The notes under the pieces were generated by a model, which searched no databases, was not told where the DNA came from, and saw nothing but the letters and a program-made list of their open reading frames with translations. The position numbers and the translations under genes are program-made. 31,459 nt of DNA from Hofstenia miamia. Its lineage: Eukaryota > Xenacoelomorpha > Acoela > Hofsteniidae. Numbering within the stretch: the stretch's first letter is position 1; every line of letters starts with the position of its first letter. This document shows positions 18,871-30,015 of this stretch, in pieces. Location: contig CABFPE010000142.1 of assembly GCA_900660155.1 (NCBI GenBank), positions 1,227,559 to 1,259,017 of the forward strand, read 5' to 3'.

Positions 18871-20511
18871 TACATGTAGGTACAGCAGTAAACATTTATT
18901 AGTCCCAAAATTTGAGCAGTATTCCCATTCAGTAGAAAAGTAGAAAAGTACATGACCTAAGGCATATAATGACGCTAACTGCATATTTTGCATTTATTAC
19001 TGCATTTTTGTTTATCACTGCATCCTGTGGTAGACGTATGTAATAAAAATGTCTCCGAAGTGTTTGAAATCCATATCAAATTCACGGAGTATGTTGTTCA
19101 CCCTGAGTTTTTGTTTTAAAGTGAACATGTAGGATTTCACCTCTATGCTTCATTCCGATCTAAAGTGGTCAATGAGATAAGGAACACATTTTGTAGGTTA
19201 TGCTTGAAAGATTTATGGCAGACATAATTTATTGCAAAATTTTATATTCTCTGTTTTATATCAACTTAAATTTATTTTATCATAATTTGATCTATACACT
19301 ATCTCTTTCTCGAAGATATCGTAAAAATTGTGATTTTTCTAAGAAAAATGTGAATTGGACTAAATTACAATTTCTATTTATCCCGTTTCCATTACCTACG
19401 TGGTTTTTCAAATCTGTGATCCAAAGTTTTATTATGTATTTGATCTGTAAGTAGGGTAACTGGACATCAAATAATACTTATCAAAATTTTAAAACGCGTA
19501 TAGTAGACAGCGATTATTGTCATGAAGTAAAGGATCATTATATTAGCCTTTTAGGCACACAGGATTGTAAAGTAATATAATGGAACAGAGGAAAGTTGTT
19601 GAAAATGTCTGTTTTAGAGTCAAAAACAGTAAAGTTTAATGCAGAAAGTTGGCAATGGTTGAATTGTGCATTGGTGGAAAATGGTTACTTCAAATATCAA
19701 TGCACTGTTTTATGAGAAAAGTTTAAAACTGATCTCTTTATGGTTCACCGAAGTTGTTTGCTGATAAAATTGATTTTAAGGAAATATTCATTAAATTTTT
19801 AATAGTTTTGGAAGACGTGTGTAATGCTTCCGAGTAAATATTGGAAGCTATCTTGTTTTTGTTGATTGCAGAACACGTGGTTTATTGGAAATCATTTGTA
19901 ACCATATTTTTTATTACATTACTTATTGAATATAAATTGTGCGAGAAATGTTTGAAATATTATGCTTATAAACTGATTATATGTGTTGCTAAAACTCAAT
20001 TTTTCCTTTAACTTATAATTCGTCATTTGTTCATTTTAATTGTGTGATATATTTATTTAATTTTGATAAGAATTGATATTTTTGATAATAAAGGGGAAAG
20101 GTTGTGAATTTGCAAGAATTGTCTAGAAAACAAGGATTTTTAGAAAATATGATTCTGTGATGTACACGCCCATATGAGCTCAACATTTATCAGTGGCAGG
20201 TCGTTTCTTATCTCTGGTTTTTGGAATTAATTCCCACAGCCGTTGTTGGAAACAATTCCAATTAATACTCGATTTGCAAAGTTCTTCTGATTCAAACTGT
20301 AAGTTTCGCACTTTTAGTAATATTTTGTTTTAAAAAACTATTTTAGGCTTTAATTTTAATGTATTTGTTTTTACAAATAAATATGTAAAATACCTTTTTC
20401 AATCTTTTCTAAAAATTAATGTGTCATTACTTATGCAGTATACATTAATAAAAATTATGAACTTGCTTTTAGTGGTTTTCTGATTTCTAAATACACTCAT
20501 ATTTTTATTAA
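18871..20511. other. Long AT-rich non-coding stretch
   Basis: No exon with a plausible acceptor or donor and a recognisable product, no RNA gene and no repeat structure found. The 84-codon frame at 19200-19454 is composition-driven (rich in Leu, Phe, Tyr). Confidence 0.4.
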
Positions 20512-20792
20512 GTATGAAACAGTGGCGCGTTTGGGGGGCAGGGGGACTGTCGTCCCCCTATTTTTGGGTTGCCAAATGCGAACCCTTAAGAAATCTGTTC
20601 TCTTTTCTTCAAAATTGAAAATAGTTCACGTTAATTCAAGATGTTGTCAATCGATTTCCTGCTAAAAACAGACGATTGCATTTTGTGTAAGCTTATTTCT
20701 GTCAAAAACACATTTCTTCCAATTTTTTCTGTAAAAAAAGGTGTCAGCCCTCCCCCCGTTTTAAAAATCCTAAACGCGCCACTGGTTTGAAA
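20512..20792. mobile_element. hAT-like MITE with GGCGCGTTT ends
   Basis: Left end CAGTGGCGCGTTTGGGG at 20520; right end, in reverse complement, CAGTGGCGCGTTTAGGA, ending at 20784. Ten terminal bases match exactly and the similarity extends into G-runs and C-runs on the inner side. Flanking 8-mers are GTATGAAA (20512-20519) and GTTTGAAA (20785-20792), 7 of 8 identical, as expected for a hAT target duplication. The 265-bp element has no coding capacity. Confidence 0.75.
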
Positions 20793-21879
20793 CTATTAAT
20801 TTTTTAAAAAATTATTATATTTCTTCATATGCACGCATAGGTTCAACCATCATTTATATGTTGCAATATTATATATGAGGTTAAAATTTTTAGGATATTG
20901 ATGGACATCGAGTCCTCGGATTATTATAGAAATTTGAATCAGTTGGGATTTTTCCCGCTATTTTATCAATGAGTCAACGTAAATATATCAATATCTGTAG
21001 TAAACATTGTCAAATGCCTTCAATACAATATTGCAGTTATATCAACCATCGCCCATAACATGTAAATTCCTCGTTCGCGAGTTCATTTAAAATTTACTCT
21101 AAACATTGTAAATTATAGCATTTTTACTTTATTTGTCTAGATTTTTTCATTGCTTCTACAAATTACATTAAATGTCGTTATTTAGACTTAGAAAATAACA
21201 ATGAAAACTAAAATGTAATTTTCGTGTAAATCTATCTGAATAAAAATTATAAATTACATTATAGAGATGTATTTATTTATGTTGATAAATTATTTTGTAA
21301 TTACACTAAGGTGATTTATATCCAACTTTATATTTAGAATATAATATTCTATAAGATTTATAGCCAAGTATAATTTATTACAAAACATCATATGCATTCG
21401 AATTAATATACACATTTACATTTTAGTTTATGCTTTTTTAATCTACGCACAATAGCGTATTAAATTTATTTATGAACGTACAAATTACTCTCATTTTTGA
21501 AAGGTTAGGATTTAAGCACCAAATTACCCAGACATGCTTAAAATCTTTGAATTAGGTCAATTTGATTATTATGCATTTAATGTGCATTCAAAAAACTAAT
21601 AGTTTATGTGGCATTATCAATGTAAACTATTGAAATTTAAAAGAATACATACTTGTGGCAAAAATTTATCTCAAACTCTACATAAAATACTATGTGGATT
21701 GACATTTTTAGTTTATGTATGGGATGCTGGGCTTGATAAAATGAAAAAAATCTTTTTAAAGGCCATTAAACCATTTAGTGTTAAAATCGGGTGAAAAAAT
21801 ATATAATTTCTTTGAAAATTTCATTTTTTCTGAATTATTAAATCCATTTTTATACATAAGCCTTATTAACGGAGGCATT
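20793..21879. other. AT-rich non-coding stretch
   Basis: Nothing recognised. The 62-codon frame at 21606-21794 has no domain signal. Confidence 0.4.
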
Positions 21880-22102
21880 TTTACAATCAGGGGCGTACGC
21901 GAGATTTTCTGATGGGGGCATCTTAGTCATGCGCCCGCAAAATTTCTTGAAAATATTGCGGCAATAGACCCTAAAAATTTCACGACTTTAGATTTTAAAT
22001 TTTTCATTGTTTTTACTGACAATTTTGACAACCTGATGTTGAGGTGGAGGGGAGGGGGGTATTCAACCATGTCCCCCTCTTGCGTACGCCACTGTCTGTA
22101 AT
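21880..22102. mobile_element. hAT-like MITE with GGCGTACGC ends
   Basis: Left end CAGGGGCGTACGCGAG at 21888; right end, in reverse complement, CAGTGGCGTACGCAAG, ending at 22094. Inside each end are matching G-rich/C-rich words (GGGGGCA and TGTCCCCCTC). Flanking 8-mers TTTACAAT and TCTGTAAT match at 5 of 8 positions, a possible worn target duplication. At 207 bp it is too short to code for anything. It shares the CAGxGGCG ends of the element at 20520, so both may be mobilised by related transposases. Confidence 0.7.
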
Positions 22103-22270
22103 GAAAAATATTTGACAACGGCACTCTATTTACAAAAAACTAAAATAGTTAGGTTTGAGGAGAATTGAACAGTTTTAAAAATTGCCAATTAGTAAATAAT
22201 TTCATGTAGTTCAGTCACAGAAATAATTTTAATCACCCTAACAGAAGAGCACGTTTATCAATGGATGCCC

Positions 22271-22306
22271 ACACAGGCTTTGTCCACATGTGGACAAAGC
22301 CTGTGT
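22271..22306. repeat. Perfect 36-bp palindrome
   Basis: The 18 nt ACACAGGCTTTGTCCACA is followed without a loop by its exact reverse complement. It would form a cruciform or hairpin. No transposon ends or target duplication are obvious around it. Confidence 0.95.
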
Positions 22307-22907
22307 ATCGCTGTGGATACACTATGAGCTTATGATTAGTTTGCACTTAATTAAAAAAAGCATAACGTACAAATGACTGCTATTTAATTTATTTCTAACA
22401 GGTAACATTTGTTAAACTTATGAATTTATCTCGTTCAAGTTAAATACACCTAAATAAAATCTCTTCCTTTTTATCTACAATATATAAGAGGCACTTTATG
22501 TAAGTGACAATTTTTTAGTGAATTTTAGTAAACAACTAACGCATTTTTCATTCATTAAGCGAAACTTTTGTTTCGAATTTGATTTTAAGGAATTTACGAA
22601 TTTCATAAATTTAAAATCTAAATATTCAGTTCCTGTAAAATATTTTATTTTATAACTTTTTTATTTCAATAAAATTACAAAAGAAATTCAAAATTTGGTA
22701 CTTAAAATACTCATTGTTTTTCTTCATTCAAATGGTAAGTTTGTTAAAAACTTCAAACGTGCGCTAAACATTGATACCCATTCTATTTGTAACAAAAGTT
22801 TGTTAACCTCAAAAGTTTAGGTTTATCTAAAATTTCGTTATTGATTTATATCCTCGAGCAACAGTCTAGAAATGTGTGAGAAATTCTTGATACATTGTCC
22901 CACCCGG
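22307..22907. other. AT-rich non-coding stretch
   Basis: Nothing recognised. Confidence 0.4.
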
Positions 22908-23018
22908 TTAACTTTCATCTTCTGGTTTATAGTCGTAACATGAGCTCACTTCAAAAGCGTGACAAGGAGCCTTGTAGTTGAAGCAAGTAGGTGTGTTCAA
23001 TTTATAATATTGCCAAAA
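22908..23018 (-). CDS. Candidate cysteine-containing terminal exon, product unknown
   Basis: On the minus strand the run AATCTGTTATCAG ends as a possible splice acceptor at 23019. In phase 0 the following 36 codons read to a TAA at 22908-22910 and include TCFNYKAPCHAFEVSSCY and DYKPEDES. Three cysteines and a charged C-terminus resemble the end of a secreted protein, but the frame is short and no upstream exon was found. Confidence 0.15.
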   Translation of the reverse strand, partial: FWQYYKLNTPTCFNYKAPCHAFEVSSCYDYKPEDES

Positions 23019-23304
23019 CTGATAACAGATTTCAAAGAAATTTATAGATGGGAATTGTTCCCATTTCCCTGATTATTATGTTACAGTGCGGAAATTTTAA
23101 TTAATCCTAATCCAAGCATATATTTCAAATACTATTTATAATTTTGCTTGTCAAAGTCAAACATGTATTTACAGCATTTGATTACACGCGCTTCCACATT
23201 TTTTCATTTTGCGCAAAAAGATTAATAAAAATATTGTTTTATAAAACATCAACTTTTAGATTAATAATGTCTAATTTATGGTTTTAAACGCTTTTTATTA
23301 ATAG

Positions 23305-23308
<4 letters not shown>

Positions 23309-23340
<32 letters not shown>

Positions 23341-23397
23341 TATAGATAGATATATATATATATATATATATATATACATTATGTATATATATATATG
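23309..23397. repeat. Compound TA/TAGA microsatellite
   Basis: About 90 nt of (TA)n broken by AAGTATAGATAGATA and CATTATG. Directly after it comes GTTTGAAAAAAGTTTCAGAA, which resembles a Tc1-family terminal repeat and might be the left end of the relic at 24040-24560. No right end was found to confirm this. Confidence 0.8.
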
Positions 23398-23777
23398 TTT
23401 GAAAAAAGTTTCAGAACACCATATATAATATTTTTTTCAAATAGAAGTAAAATATTAATTAATCACATTATTGTTAGTTTTTTAGTGTACATTCAAATTT
23501 CTTCTGATTCTATTTATTTAATATTTATATTAAACATATATATTGCATGGGACTTTGTATATTGCTAATAATTAGAGGTTATGTATAAAGTGTCATTTGT
23601 ACATACAAAACGGTGTTCAACATTTCTTGGAAAACTATTGCAAATAAATTTTTTAAGCTTGCAATAAAGGCAATAACTTATCAAAAATCTCCATTAACTC
23701 CGCTGAATGTTGTTGGGTTTAGAACATATTTGGTTCAAAAAAAGACTAATGGGGATTCGCGGTTAGTATGGCGGTTG

Positions 23778-23838
23778 CACTTAATAGTTCATGTTGTGAT
23801 TAATTTCCCACTTAATAGTTCATGTTGTGATTAATTTC
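23778..23838. repeat. 30-bp tandem duplication, period 31
   Basis: The unit at 23778-23807, beginning CACTTAATAGTTCATG, recurs exactly at 23809-23838 with one C between. Confidence 0.9.
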
Positions 23839-23975
23839 AGAAAGTAGTCCCTCATGTGTGAATGACACTAAAGCTTTTGAATCTTTATATTTTAGCCTTT
23901 CTATTTATTGCATTAAGAGGTAAATTGTTGTTCATACATACTATTTCAATTATTGTTTGCTTTACATTTATATTT

Positions 23976-23977
23976 GT

Positions 23978-24019
<42 letters not shown>
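23976..24019. repeat. TA microsatellite
   Basis: A (TA)n run of about 40 nt. The frame at 23862-24137 is open across it and also overlaps the start of the transposase relic. Confidence 0.9.
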
Positions 24020-24039
24020 GGGATATTCTCAATATATTA

Positions 24040-24560
24040 AAGCGATTCAAAAGCTCTCACAAAAAAGCGTTGAAAGGTTTTTAGTTGCAGCATCTTTATC
24101 CAATCCTTTTATGACCCACCAAGAACTAAAAATATAACCTTCAATGATCTCGAATTCATCCAATAAATCATTCAGACGATGTTTAACCAGCAATGGGCTG
24201 CATGGAAGAATATATACCCAGTAACCGAATCTAAAGCCAATTAATATTCAAAAAAAACTTTCTTTCTGTCGTGCTAAATTTAGAGTGATTTTCTCGGATG
24301 AATCAAAGATTTTTATGCACGAAGAAGACACTATGTTCGTTGACCTGCTAAAATGCGTCATATGCAAAAATATAACTAAATTGATGTCATACAGGTCGGT
24401 TCACAAGCACATTTTTGAATAATTTGACCGTGTAAGCTCCCAGAACCCTAACTTCATTCGATGAGCCCTGGAGCGTCACAGAAGAGGAATGGAACAAAAA
24501 AATATATATATACTCCTGAAATAAACAAGCTTTATGAATCGTTGGCTAGGTGAAATATTA
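24040..24560 (+). pseudogene. Tc1-like transposase relic (DNA-binding and part of catalytic domain)
   Basis: Pieces of a Tc1/mariner-type transposase appear in order. AIQKLSQKSVERFLVAASL then NPFMTHQELK (from about 24041) is the second helix-turn-helix region. SFRRCLTSNGLHGRIYTQ is the linker before the catalytic domain. KLSFCRAKFRVIFSDESKIF (about 24255-24315) carries the second catalytic Asp in FSDES. VTEEEWNKK (near 24475-24500) and EINKLYESLARR (24518-24555) are the C-terminal W-x-x-I...L-x-x-SMPRR region. Stops and frameshifts interrupt it, and the segment with the HN and SPDLNPIE motifs is missing, so it cannot transpose. The family is distinct from the relic at 6108. Confidence 0.7.
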
Positions 24561-25490
24561 ATATTTTTAGTGAGAAGAGAAAGCATTTTTCGTAACATTC
24601 CTGCCAAGTTTCATCCAAAAACTACACTCAAAGCAAAATTTATAAACACGACTGTACCAATTCCAGATAACATCACAGAACATCTACTCCATCAGTGAAT
24701 TTATAGCGCTTTATTGCTAGTGAAAAATTAATAGCTTGTTTCTGATCGTCAGTTTTTAATATCTGTAGTAATTGCGTCAATTGTATGGTAAAAGAAATGT
24801 ATCTTGTAATACGATTCGTCATCAAATGAATCTTACTGACATGACAATGCTACAACTTTTTAAATACAACGCTGTGCTCAACGAGACTTTGAACAGCTCA
24901 TTGAAATTACACCGAGTTGGGAAGAGGAACAAAATCCAACAGAGCCTCTACCAAATCAATATCGACTTTCTTAACCCATGCAGCATTGGCAACATGCGTA
25001 AGCAGTATTTTTTCCAAGAGGTTAGAGTAATACCGGTCAAAAGAAGATTACATCTTTATGTACTTGCACTAGAGACGACAAACTGACAATTTTGTGAACG
25101 AGATCGTTCGAAATCTTAATTGATGGTATAATCATTTACTTGCACTTAGATTTGGACAGTGACTGCAAAAAGAGGAAGTAAAGTACAAGTGGTGTAACAT
25201 ATAGAAACGCAGCTGCAGCCCCGACTCTGTCACTGCGAATATTCAAAACACCCTTCGTTAAAATTTTCATATATTTCAGTTACAAGAAGAGGTTTTATCA
25301 CGAATTTTCACTAACCAAGAACCACACTTACCTATAGATGTGTCAATATCCAACTATTTCCAAATTTATTTGCTTGAAAATGTGAAAAAAGCCGATTGTA
25401 TCATAATGCATACAAAGGCGTCTTAGGATTAATATAATTTGAATGTTGAAAACATATAGCTAGTTTTTTGAAATGTATTGATATAAGATA
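24561..25490. other. Unassigned stretch after the Tc1-like relic
   Basis: The 104-codon frame at 24772-25086 shows no domain. An overlapping frame contains FEQLIEITPSWEEEQNPTEP (from about 24890), and another, further on, contains ILSRIFTNQEPHLPIDVSIS (about 25290-25350). These look more protein-like than their surroundings but are interrupted and unrecognised. They may be debris of a further transposon. Confidence 0.25.
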
Positions 25491-25499
25491 TAACTTATA

Positions 25500-25540
25500 T
25501 ACTAGCTGTTTGACTCCTGCTTCGCTCGGGAAATGCATTC
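25500..25540. repeat. GCTTCGCTCGGG repeat end
   Basis: CTAGCTGTTTGACTCCTGC followed by TTCGCTCGGG is a motif that recurs at the edge of dispersed repeats in many invertebrate genomes. It is G+C-rich in an AT-rich setting. Only one edge is recognised, so the element's extent is unknown. Confidence 0.35.
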
Positions 25541-25927
25541 AAAAGCTGATAATTCTCCCTGAGATATTTTCTTTCCCAATATAAGCTATACCTACAAACA
25601 CTGGGCAATTTACCCTAAGCTACCTGTGCAAAAAAGGAAATACTCCCTAAAACAGCTGTAAAACTGAGAAAGCTGTTAAGCAATAAGAGGAACTATGAAA
25701 TGCCATTTATATAAAGAAATGAAGTATGGGAACATTTAAGTCAGTAATTAGTTCACTAATTAAGTCATTGATTAAATGTGCCTACAACATTCAGGAGGTC
25801 AGGGGGGTTACAAAAACACATGATGTTGGTACCTAGGTCTAAACGTTTTTAAGTTATAAGCGGAAAACACAAACATTTTCCCCTTTATATATACTGAAAG
25901 TGAATTGGTCTCCTAAGCCACAGCACA
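25541..25927. other. Non-coding flank of the minisatellite
   Basis: No recognised features. The array begins abruptly at 25928. Confidence 0.4.
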
Positions 25928-27099
25928 GGACATGAGTTGTTGGTTCTGAAATAGTCATTAGATTTCATGAATTTCACAGGACATGAGTTGTTGGTTCTGA
26001 AATAGTCATTAGATTTCATGAATTTCACAGGACATGAGTTGTTGGTTCTGAAATAGTCATTAGATTTCATGAATTTCACAGGACATGAGTTGTTGGTTCT
26101 GAAATAGTCATTAGATTTCATGAATTTCACAGGACATGAGTTGTTGGTTCTGAAATAGTCATTAGATTTCATGAATTTCACAGGACATGAGTTGTTGGTT
26201 CTGAAATAGTCATTAGATTTCATGAATTTCACAGGACATGAGTTGTTGGTTCTGAAATAGTCATTAGATTTCATGAATTTCACAGGACATGAGTTGTTGG
26301 TTCTGAAATAGTCATTAGATTTCATGAATTTCACAGGACATGAGTTGTTGGTTCTGAAATAGTCATTAGATTTCATGAATTTCACAGGACATGAGTTGTT
26401 GGTTCTGAAATAGTCATTAGATTTCATGAATTTCACAGGACATGAGTTGTTGGTTCTGAAATAGTCATTAGATTTCATGAATTTCACAGGACATGAGTTG
26501 TTGGTTCTGAAATAGTCATTAGATTTCATGAATTTCACAGGACATGAGTTGTTGGTTCTGAAATAGTCATTAGATTTCATGAATTTCACAGGACATGAGT
26601 TGTTGGTTCTGAAATAGTCATTAGATTTCATGAATTTCACAGGACATGAGTTGTTGGTTCTGAAATAGTCATTAGATTTCATGAATTTCACAGGACATGA
26701 GTTGTTGGTTCTGAAATAGTCATTAGATTTCATGAATTTCACAGGACATGAGTTGTTGGTTCTGAAATAGTCATTAGATTTCATGAATTTCACAGGACAT
26801 GAGTTGTTGGTTCTGAAATAGTCATTAGATTTCATGAATTTCACAGGACATGAGTTGTTGGTTCTGAAATAGTCATTAGATTTCATGAATTTCACAGGAC
26901 ATGAGTTGTTGGTTCTGAAATAGTCATTAGATTTCATGAATTTCACAGGACATGAGTTGTTGGTTCTGAAATAGTCATTAGATTTCATGAATTTCACAGG
27001 ACATGAGTTGTTGGTTCTGAAATAGTCATTAGATTTCATGAATTTCACAGGACATGAGTTGTTGGTTCTGAAATAGTCATTAGATTTCATGAATTTCAC
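25928..27099. repeat. 51-bp minisatellite, about 23 tandem copies
   Basis: The 51-nt unit starts GGACATGAGTTGTTGG and ends GAATTTCACA. About 23 head-to-tail copies fill 1,172 nt. I found no variant unit by eye. Because 51 is 17 x 3, one minus-strand frame stays open throughout and repeats KFMKSNDYFRTNNSCPV. I see no start context or gene structure to support translation; identical DNA including third positions points to recent unequal exchange or slippage rather than a conserved protein repeat. The array stops at an N (27100), so its true length is uncertain. Confidence 0.95.
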
Positions 27100-27100
27100 N
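27100..27100. other. Undetermined base (N), likely assembly junction
   Basis: The single N lies exactly where the last 51-bp unit would finish. That is where an assembler would fail on a longer array. Confidence 0.8.
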
Positions 27101-27470
27101 ATTTCGGGTTTTTTGTTTGGATGTTAAATTGATGAGATATTCAAATTTATAACATATTTATATTGATGTGGTGCATTATGCTAACACTCGTTACCTTAGC
27201 TATATGAAGATGAAACACAACTAAGAATTCAGGAAATATTGTCAGATTCTCAGCGCATGAAGTTCACTGAAGAAAGTCATTCTATTGATTAATATTTCGA
27301 CCGAGATTAATCATTAATAGTTTATTTCGTTTTCTATATATACTTATCGATGGGAAGAATAGATTTGTTTTTTCGACTTGAAACCAAGACCAGTGTCAAT
27401 TCTGCAGAGATAATTTTTCTTTTTATAAAAGTTTCATGCGCTCATTTCCTTTTTCATAATATTATTTTAG

Positions 27471-27559
27471 TCAATTCAACGGTAATAGACACGGATATTG
27501 TACATTTATTAAGCAGCAGTCTAGACGACTTAGAAAGCTGCATACGTCATTTGTTTTGA
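27471..27559 (+). CDS. Candidate terminal exon, product unknown
   Basis: A strong pyrimidine tract (TTTCCTTTTTCATAATATTA then TTTTAG, ending at 27470) makes a textbook splice acceptor. The following frame reads NSTVIDTDIVHLL then SSSLDDLESCIRHLF to TGA at 27557-27559. The 29-residue peptide is plausible as a C-terminus but too short to assign. An alternative open frame extends upstream to 27350 without splicing. Confidence 0.25.
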
Positions 27560-28160
27560 CGTTTATCATTAATGTAACTGGTTTGTTCATGGAGTTATCA
27601 GTAGGTCATTCCTAACTTTATAATGTCTTCAAATATACAGTGGAAATTGACATTTTATATACTTTACCACGTTGCTAAGTAACACATTCACTCTAGCCTT
27701 CAGTTGTGAGGAAACCATTTTTTGAAATATTTTAAAATTCAAGCCTGAATTCTACTTTCACTATTAAAAAATTTTTTTGTAATAATTCACACATTTTCAG
27801 TGTATTTTGAGGTCACAAATTTTTTTCAAACTTGTTCATATAACTTCAAATGACAAAATATTTGATGGTCAGAAAACATCAGCGCCTGCTACAATAACAG
27901 ATCCCGCTAAACCTGTAACAAGCCGCTCAGTAGTGTAATACATGGGCGGTTGTTTAATATTAATTCTAGTAAGTTTTGAGAAACATTAACGCATTCCCTT
28001 AATTTCCAATTCAATAGATCACGCCGGATGCTAAATCCCTCAAATTTCTAGATGTTGCCAACATTTTTTAATGGTTTCTGTGGCTTGCAATTGTAAATTT
28101 GACTAATTGAGGCAAAATCTGTACAATTGCATTCAAAATTCATTTATATTTATAAATTCA

Positions 28161-28165
<5 letters not shown>
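27560..28165. other. AT-rich non-coding stretch
   Basis: Nothing recognised; no clear polyadenylation signal shortly after the candidate exon. Confidence 0.35.

Positions 28166-28202
<37 letters not shown>
28166..28202. repeat. TA microsatellite
   Basis: A (TA)n run of about 36 nt. A second short run lies at 28300-28322, next to the MITE. Confidence 0.9.
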
Positions 28203-28203
<1 letters not shown>

Positions 28204-28321
28204 CCTGTTTAAAGGCGCTCTTAATTAAAGAGTACTCTTAATTAAAATTTTCGTTGTTTCTTCATAAAATGATAAAGAAGCTTAGTATTCAAGCAACAAA
28301 TATATATATATATACATATAT

Positions 28322-28695
28322 ATTAGTGATGTGCGGGTATAGATGCTACCCGCGGAGACCCTGGTATTACCCTAATATACCAGCGGGTACGACGAGTGCG
28401 CATAATTATTATCGAGGTACGGCTACGGTTTTCATTACACATTGAGTATATGAAGTAAGATTTTTTTCAAAAACATACATTTTATTAATAAAATGTTCAA
28501 AAAATTAACATAATGAATATGAATTGTAACCGAAATGTTGAAGATTTTTAAATTGTTTAATAATAACAAAGAAAATTTTATTCTCGGGAATGAACGATGC
28601 GGATAAAAAGTTTCAGGTACGGGTGGGTACAGATAATAAAGTACTTTTTGTCGAGTGGGTGCAGCATTAAAAAGCTCCACTCGCACATCACTAAT
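28322..28695. mobile_element. MITE with ATTAGTGATGTGCG terminal inverted repeats
   Basis: The left end ATTAGTGATGTGCG (28322-28335) is matched exactly by the inverse at 28682-28695. The inner sequence contains repeated GGGTA/TACCC words (GTGCGGGTA, GCTACCCGC, AGCGGGTACG, ACGGGTGGGTAC). Both ends lie in TA-rich sequence, consistent with insertion at TA, so the exact target duplication cannot be separated from the microsatellite. The 374-bp element is non-coding; frames crossing it are incidental. Confidence 0.75.
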
Positions 28696-29514
28696 ATATA
28701 TAGAGATTGACAATATGAGCTTATCATGGACCGGCCTGATTAGAATATCAATATCGAAGGATTCATAGCAAAGATGATACACGGTCCTCACATTCAAATG
28801 TAAGACTATCTTCGGACCCGATTGATAAAATTTCGGATTTATCTCTATTACCGGAAGAATTTTTAGAATGATTGTCAGTTAAAGGAAAATTGGTTATTCA
28901 ACATTGGTGGTGAACAGTTTGGTTTAGAAGTTTCGAAGTCGTAGTTTCTTAAAGGTCACACCATAGGTGGTACATTTCTAGCAATCCGATACAAATAAGT
29001 GATATTTTGTTGCTAATTTTATAAACTCCAGTAAGGACTAAAATGGCTCTTGCCTTAGGGAAGTTTTAAATCTTTATCCCTCTAGATTTCGACAAGGACG
29101 TAGCAAATCTAAGTTATTTATCCGGTCTGTTCCGAACGTGGTCTGGATTAATTTTACTTGGCGGAACTTTGATTGTTAACAAGTACTTGCTTGCATTTGC
29201 AAAATACTCATTAAATAGTTTACAGCATGTCTTCTTGATTAATGTAAGCAATGCATAAGTTCTCACGACAAATTAACCTTCAACAGACTGGTGTCCTTTT
29301 AAGAGGAGAAACATCTGTCAAGTAGTTATGAGATAAGTTTATATCAATTAATTGTGGTGCAAATGGTAATGTCTGACGACCATTTTTCAACACTTTTAGC
29401 TACAGAAATCTATTTATTTTTGTTATTGGTTGGTTTTTAAACTATTTGAGCACAACTTAGTGTTTTGAATGGAACAATGAACTACTGCATTTAACTTAAA
29501 GTTTTTGACTTGGA
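28696..29514. other. Non-coding stretch
   Basis: Nothing recognised. No open frame of note is seen beyond short stretches around 28860-29150. Confidence 0.35.
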
Positions 29515-30015
29515 TTAACCCTATTTTACCTTAGGGGGGGGGGCGTTTTGACTCCCACCCTATTTTTAGATATAACTCCGAGGTCGTTTTTTTAAATATA
29601 CTATCCTTCTATGACTTTTTTCTTTAACTTGTTCTGCAACTTTTGACGCAAACATTTTGCGTCAAGGTTACAATGTTATAGCGATTTAAAAAATGTCCAC
29701 GAAAGACTGACATTTCTTGAGAGTTAAACAATAAAAAAATTTTATGTAAAGGCTATAAATTGAAACCAATGCAAAATTTTGAATGCAACGCTTTATTTAA
29801 AGGTTTTCTGTTTTATTTGCATTAAAAGTCTTTCTCTTGATTCCTTTATAGTAATATTTCTAACATTTTGTGTCAATAGTGAGAAATTAAGAAAATTTGA
29901 TACATAACCTAATTACATCAACATATTCCTGACAAGTATCTTCATATCAAATTTTGCGTTGATCGGATGTGCCGCCGTTTCCGAGAGGTGGCAAATAGCC
30001 CCCAGGAATAACTGC
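29515..30015. repeat. Dispersed repeat with GGGGGGCGTTTTGACTCCCACCC end
   Basis: Starts near TTAACCCTATTTTACCTTAG, runs into a 10-base G tract, then GCGTTTTGACTCCCACCC and ATATAACTCCGAGGTCG. It ends around TTGATCGGATGTGCCGCCG and GAGAGGTGGCAAATAGCCCC. The pattern (a G-run, a C-run, an 'ataactccg' block and a 'gatcgg-gtgccg' block) resembles a repeat type I have met in arthropod sequence. Boundaries are approximate and no terminal repeats were established. No coding capacity. Confidence 0.4.

Noticed and set aside
25885..27099. A 404-codon repetitive 'protein' on the minus strand of the minisatellite
   Set aside because: The frame is open only because the 51-bp unit is a multiple of three and lacks a stop in one of six frames. 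Units are identical at silent positions too, and there is no signal peptide, promoter or exon structure in support.
25928..27099. CRISPR-like array
   Set aside because: The units abut without unique spacers and the context is eukaryotic; it is a minisatellite.
28435..28797. 120-codon minus-strand frame
   Set aside because: It runs through the MITE and its right boundary into unrelated flanking DNA, so it is not a coherent gene.
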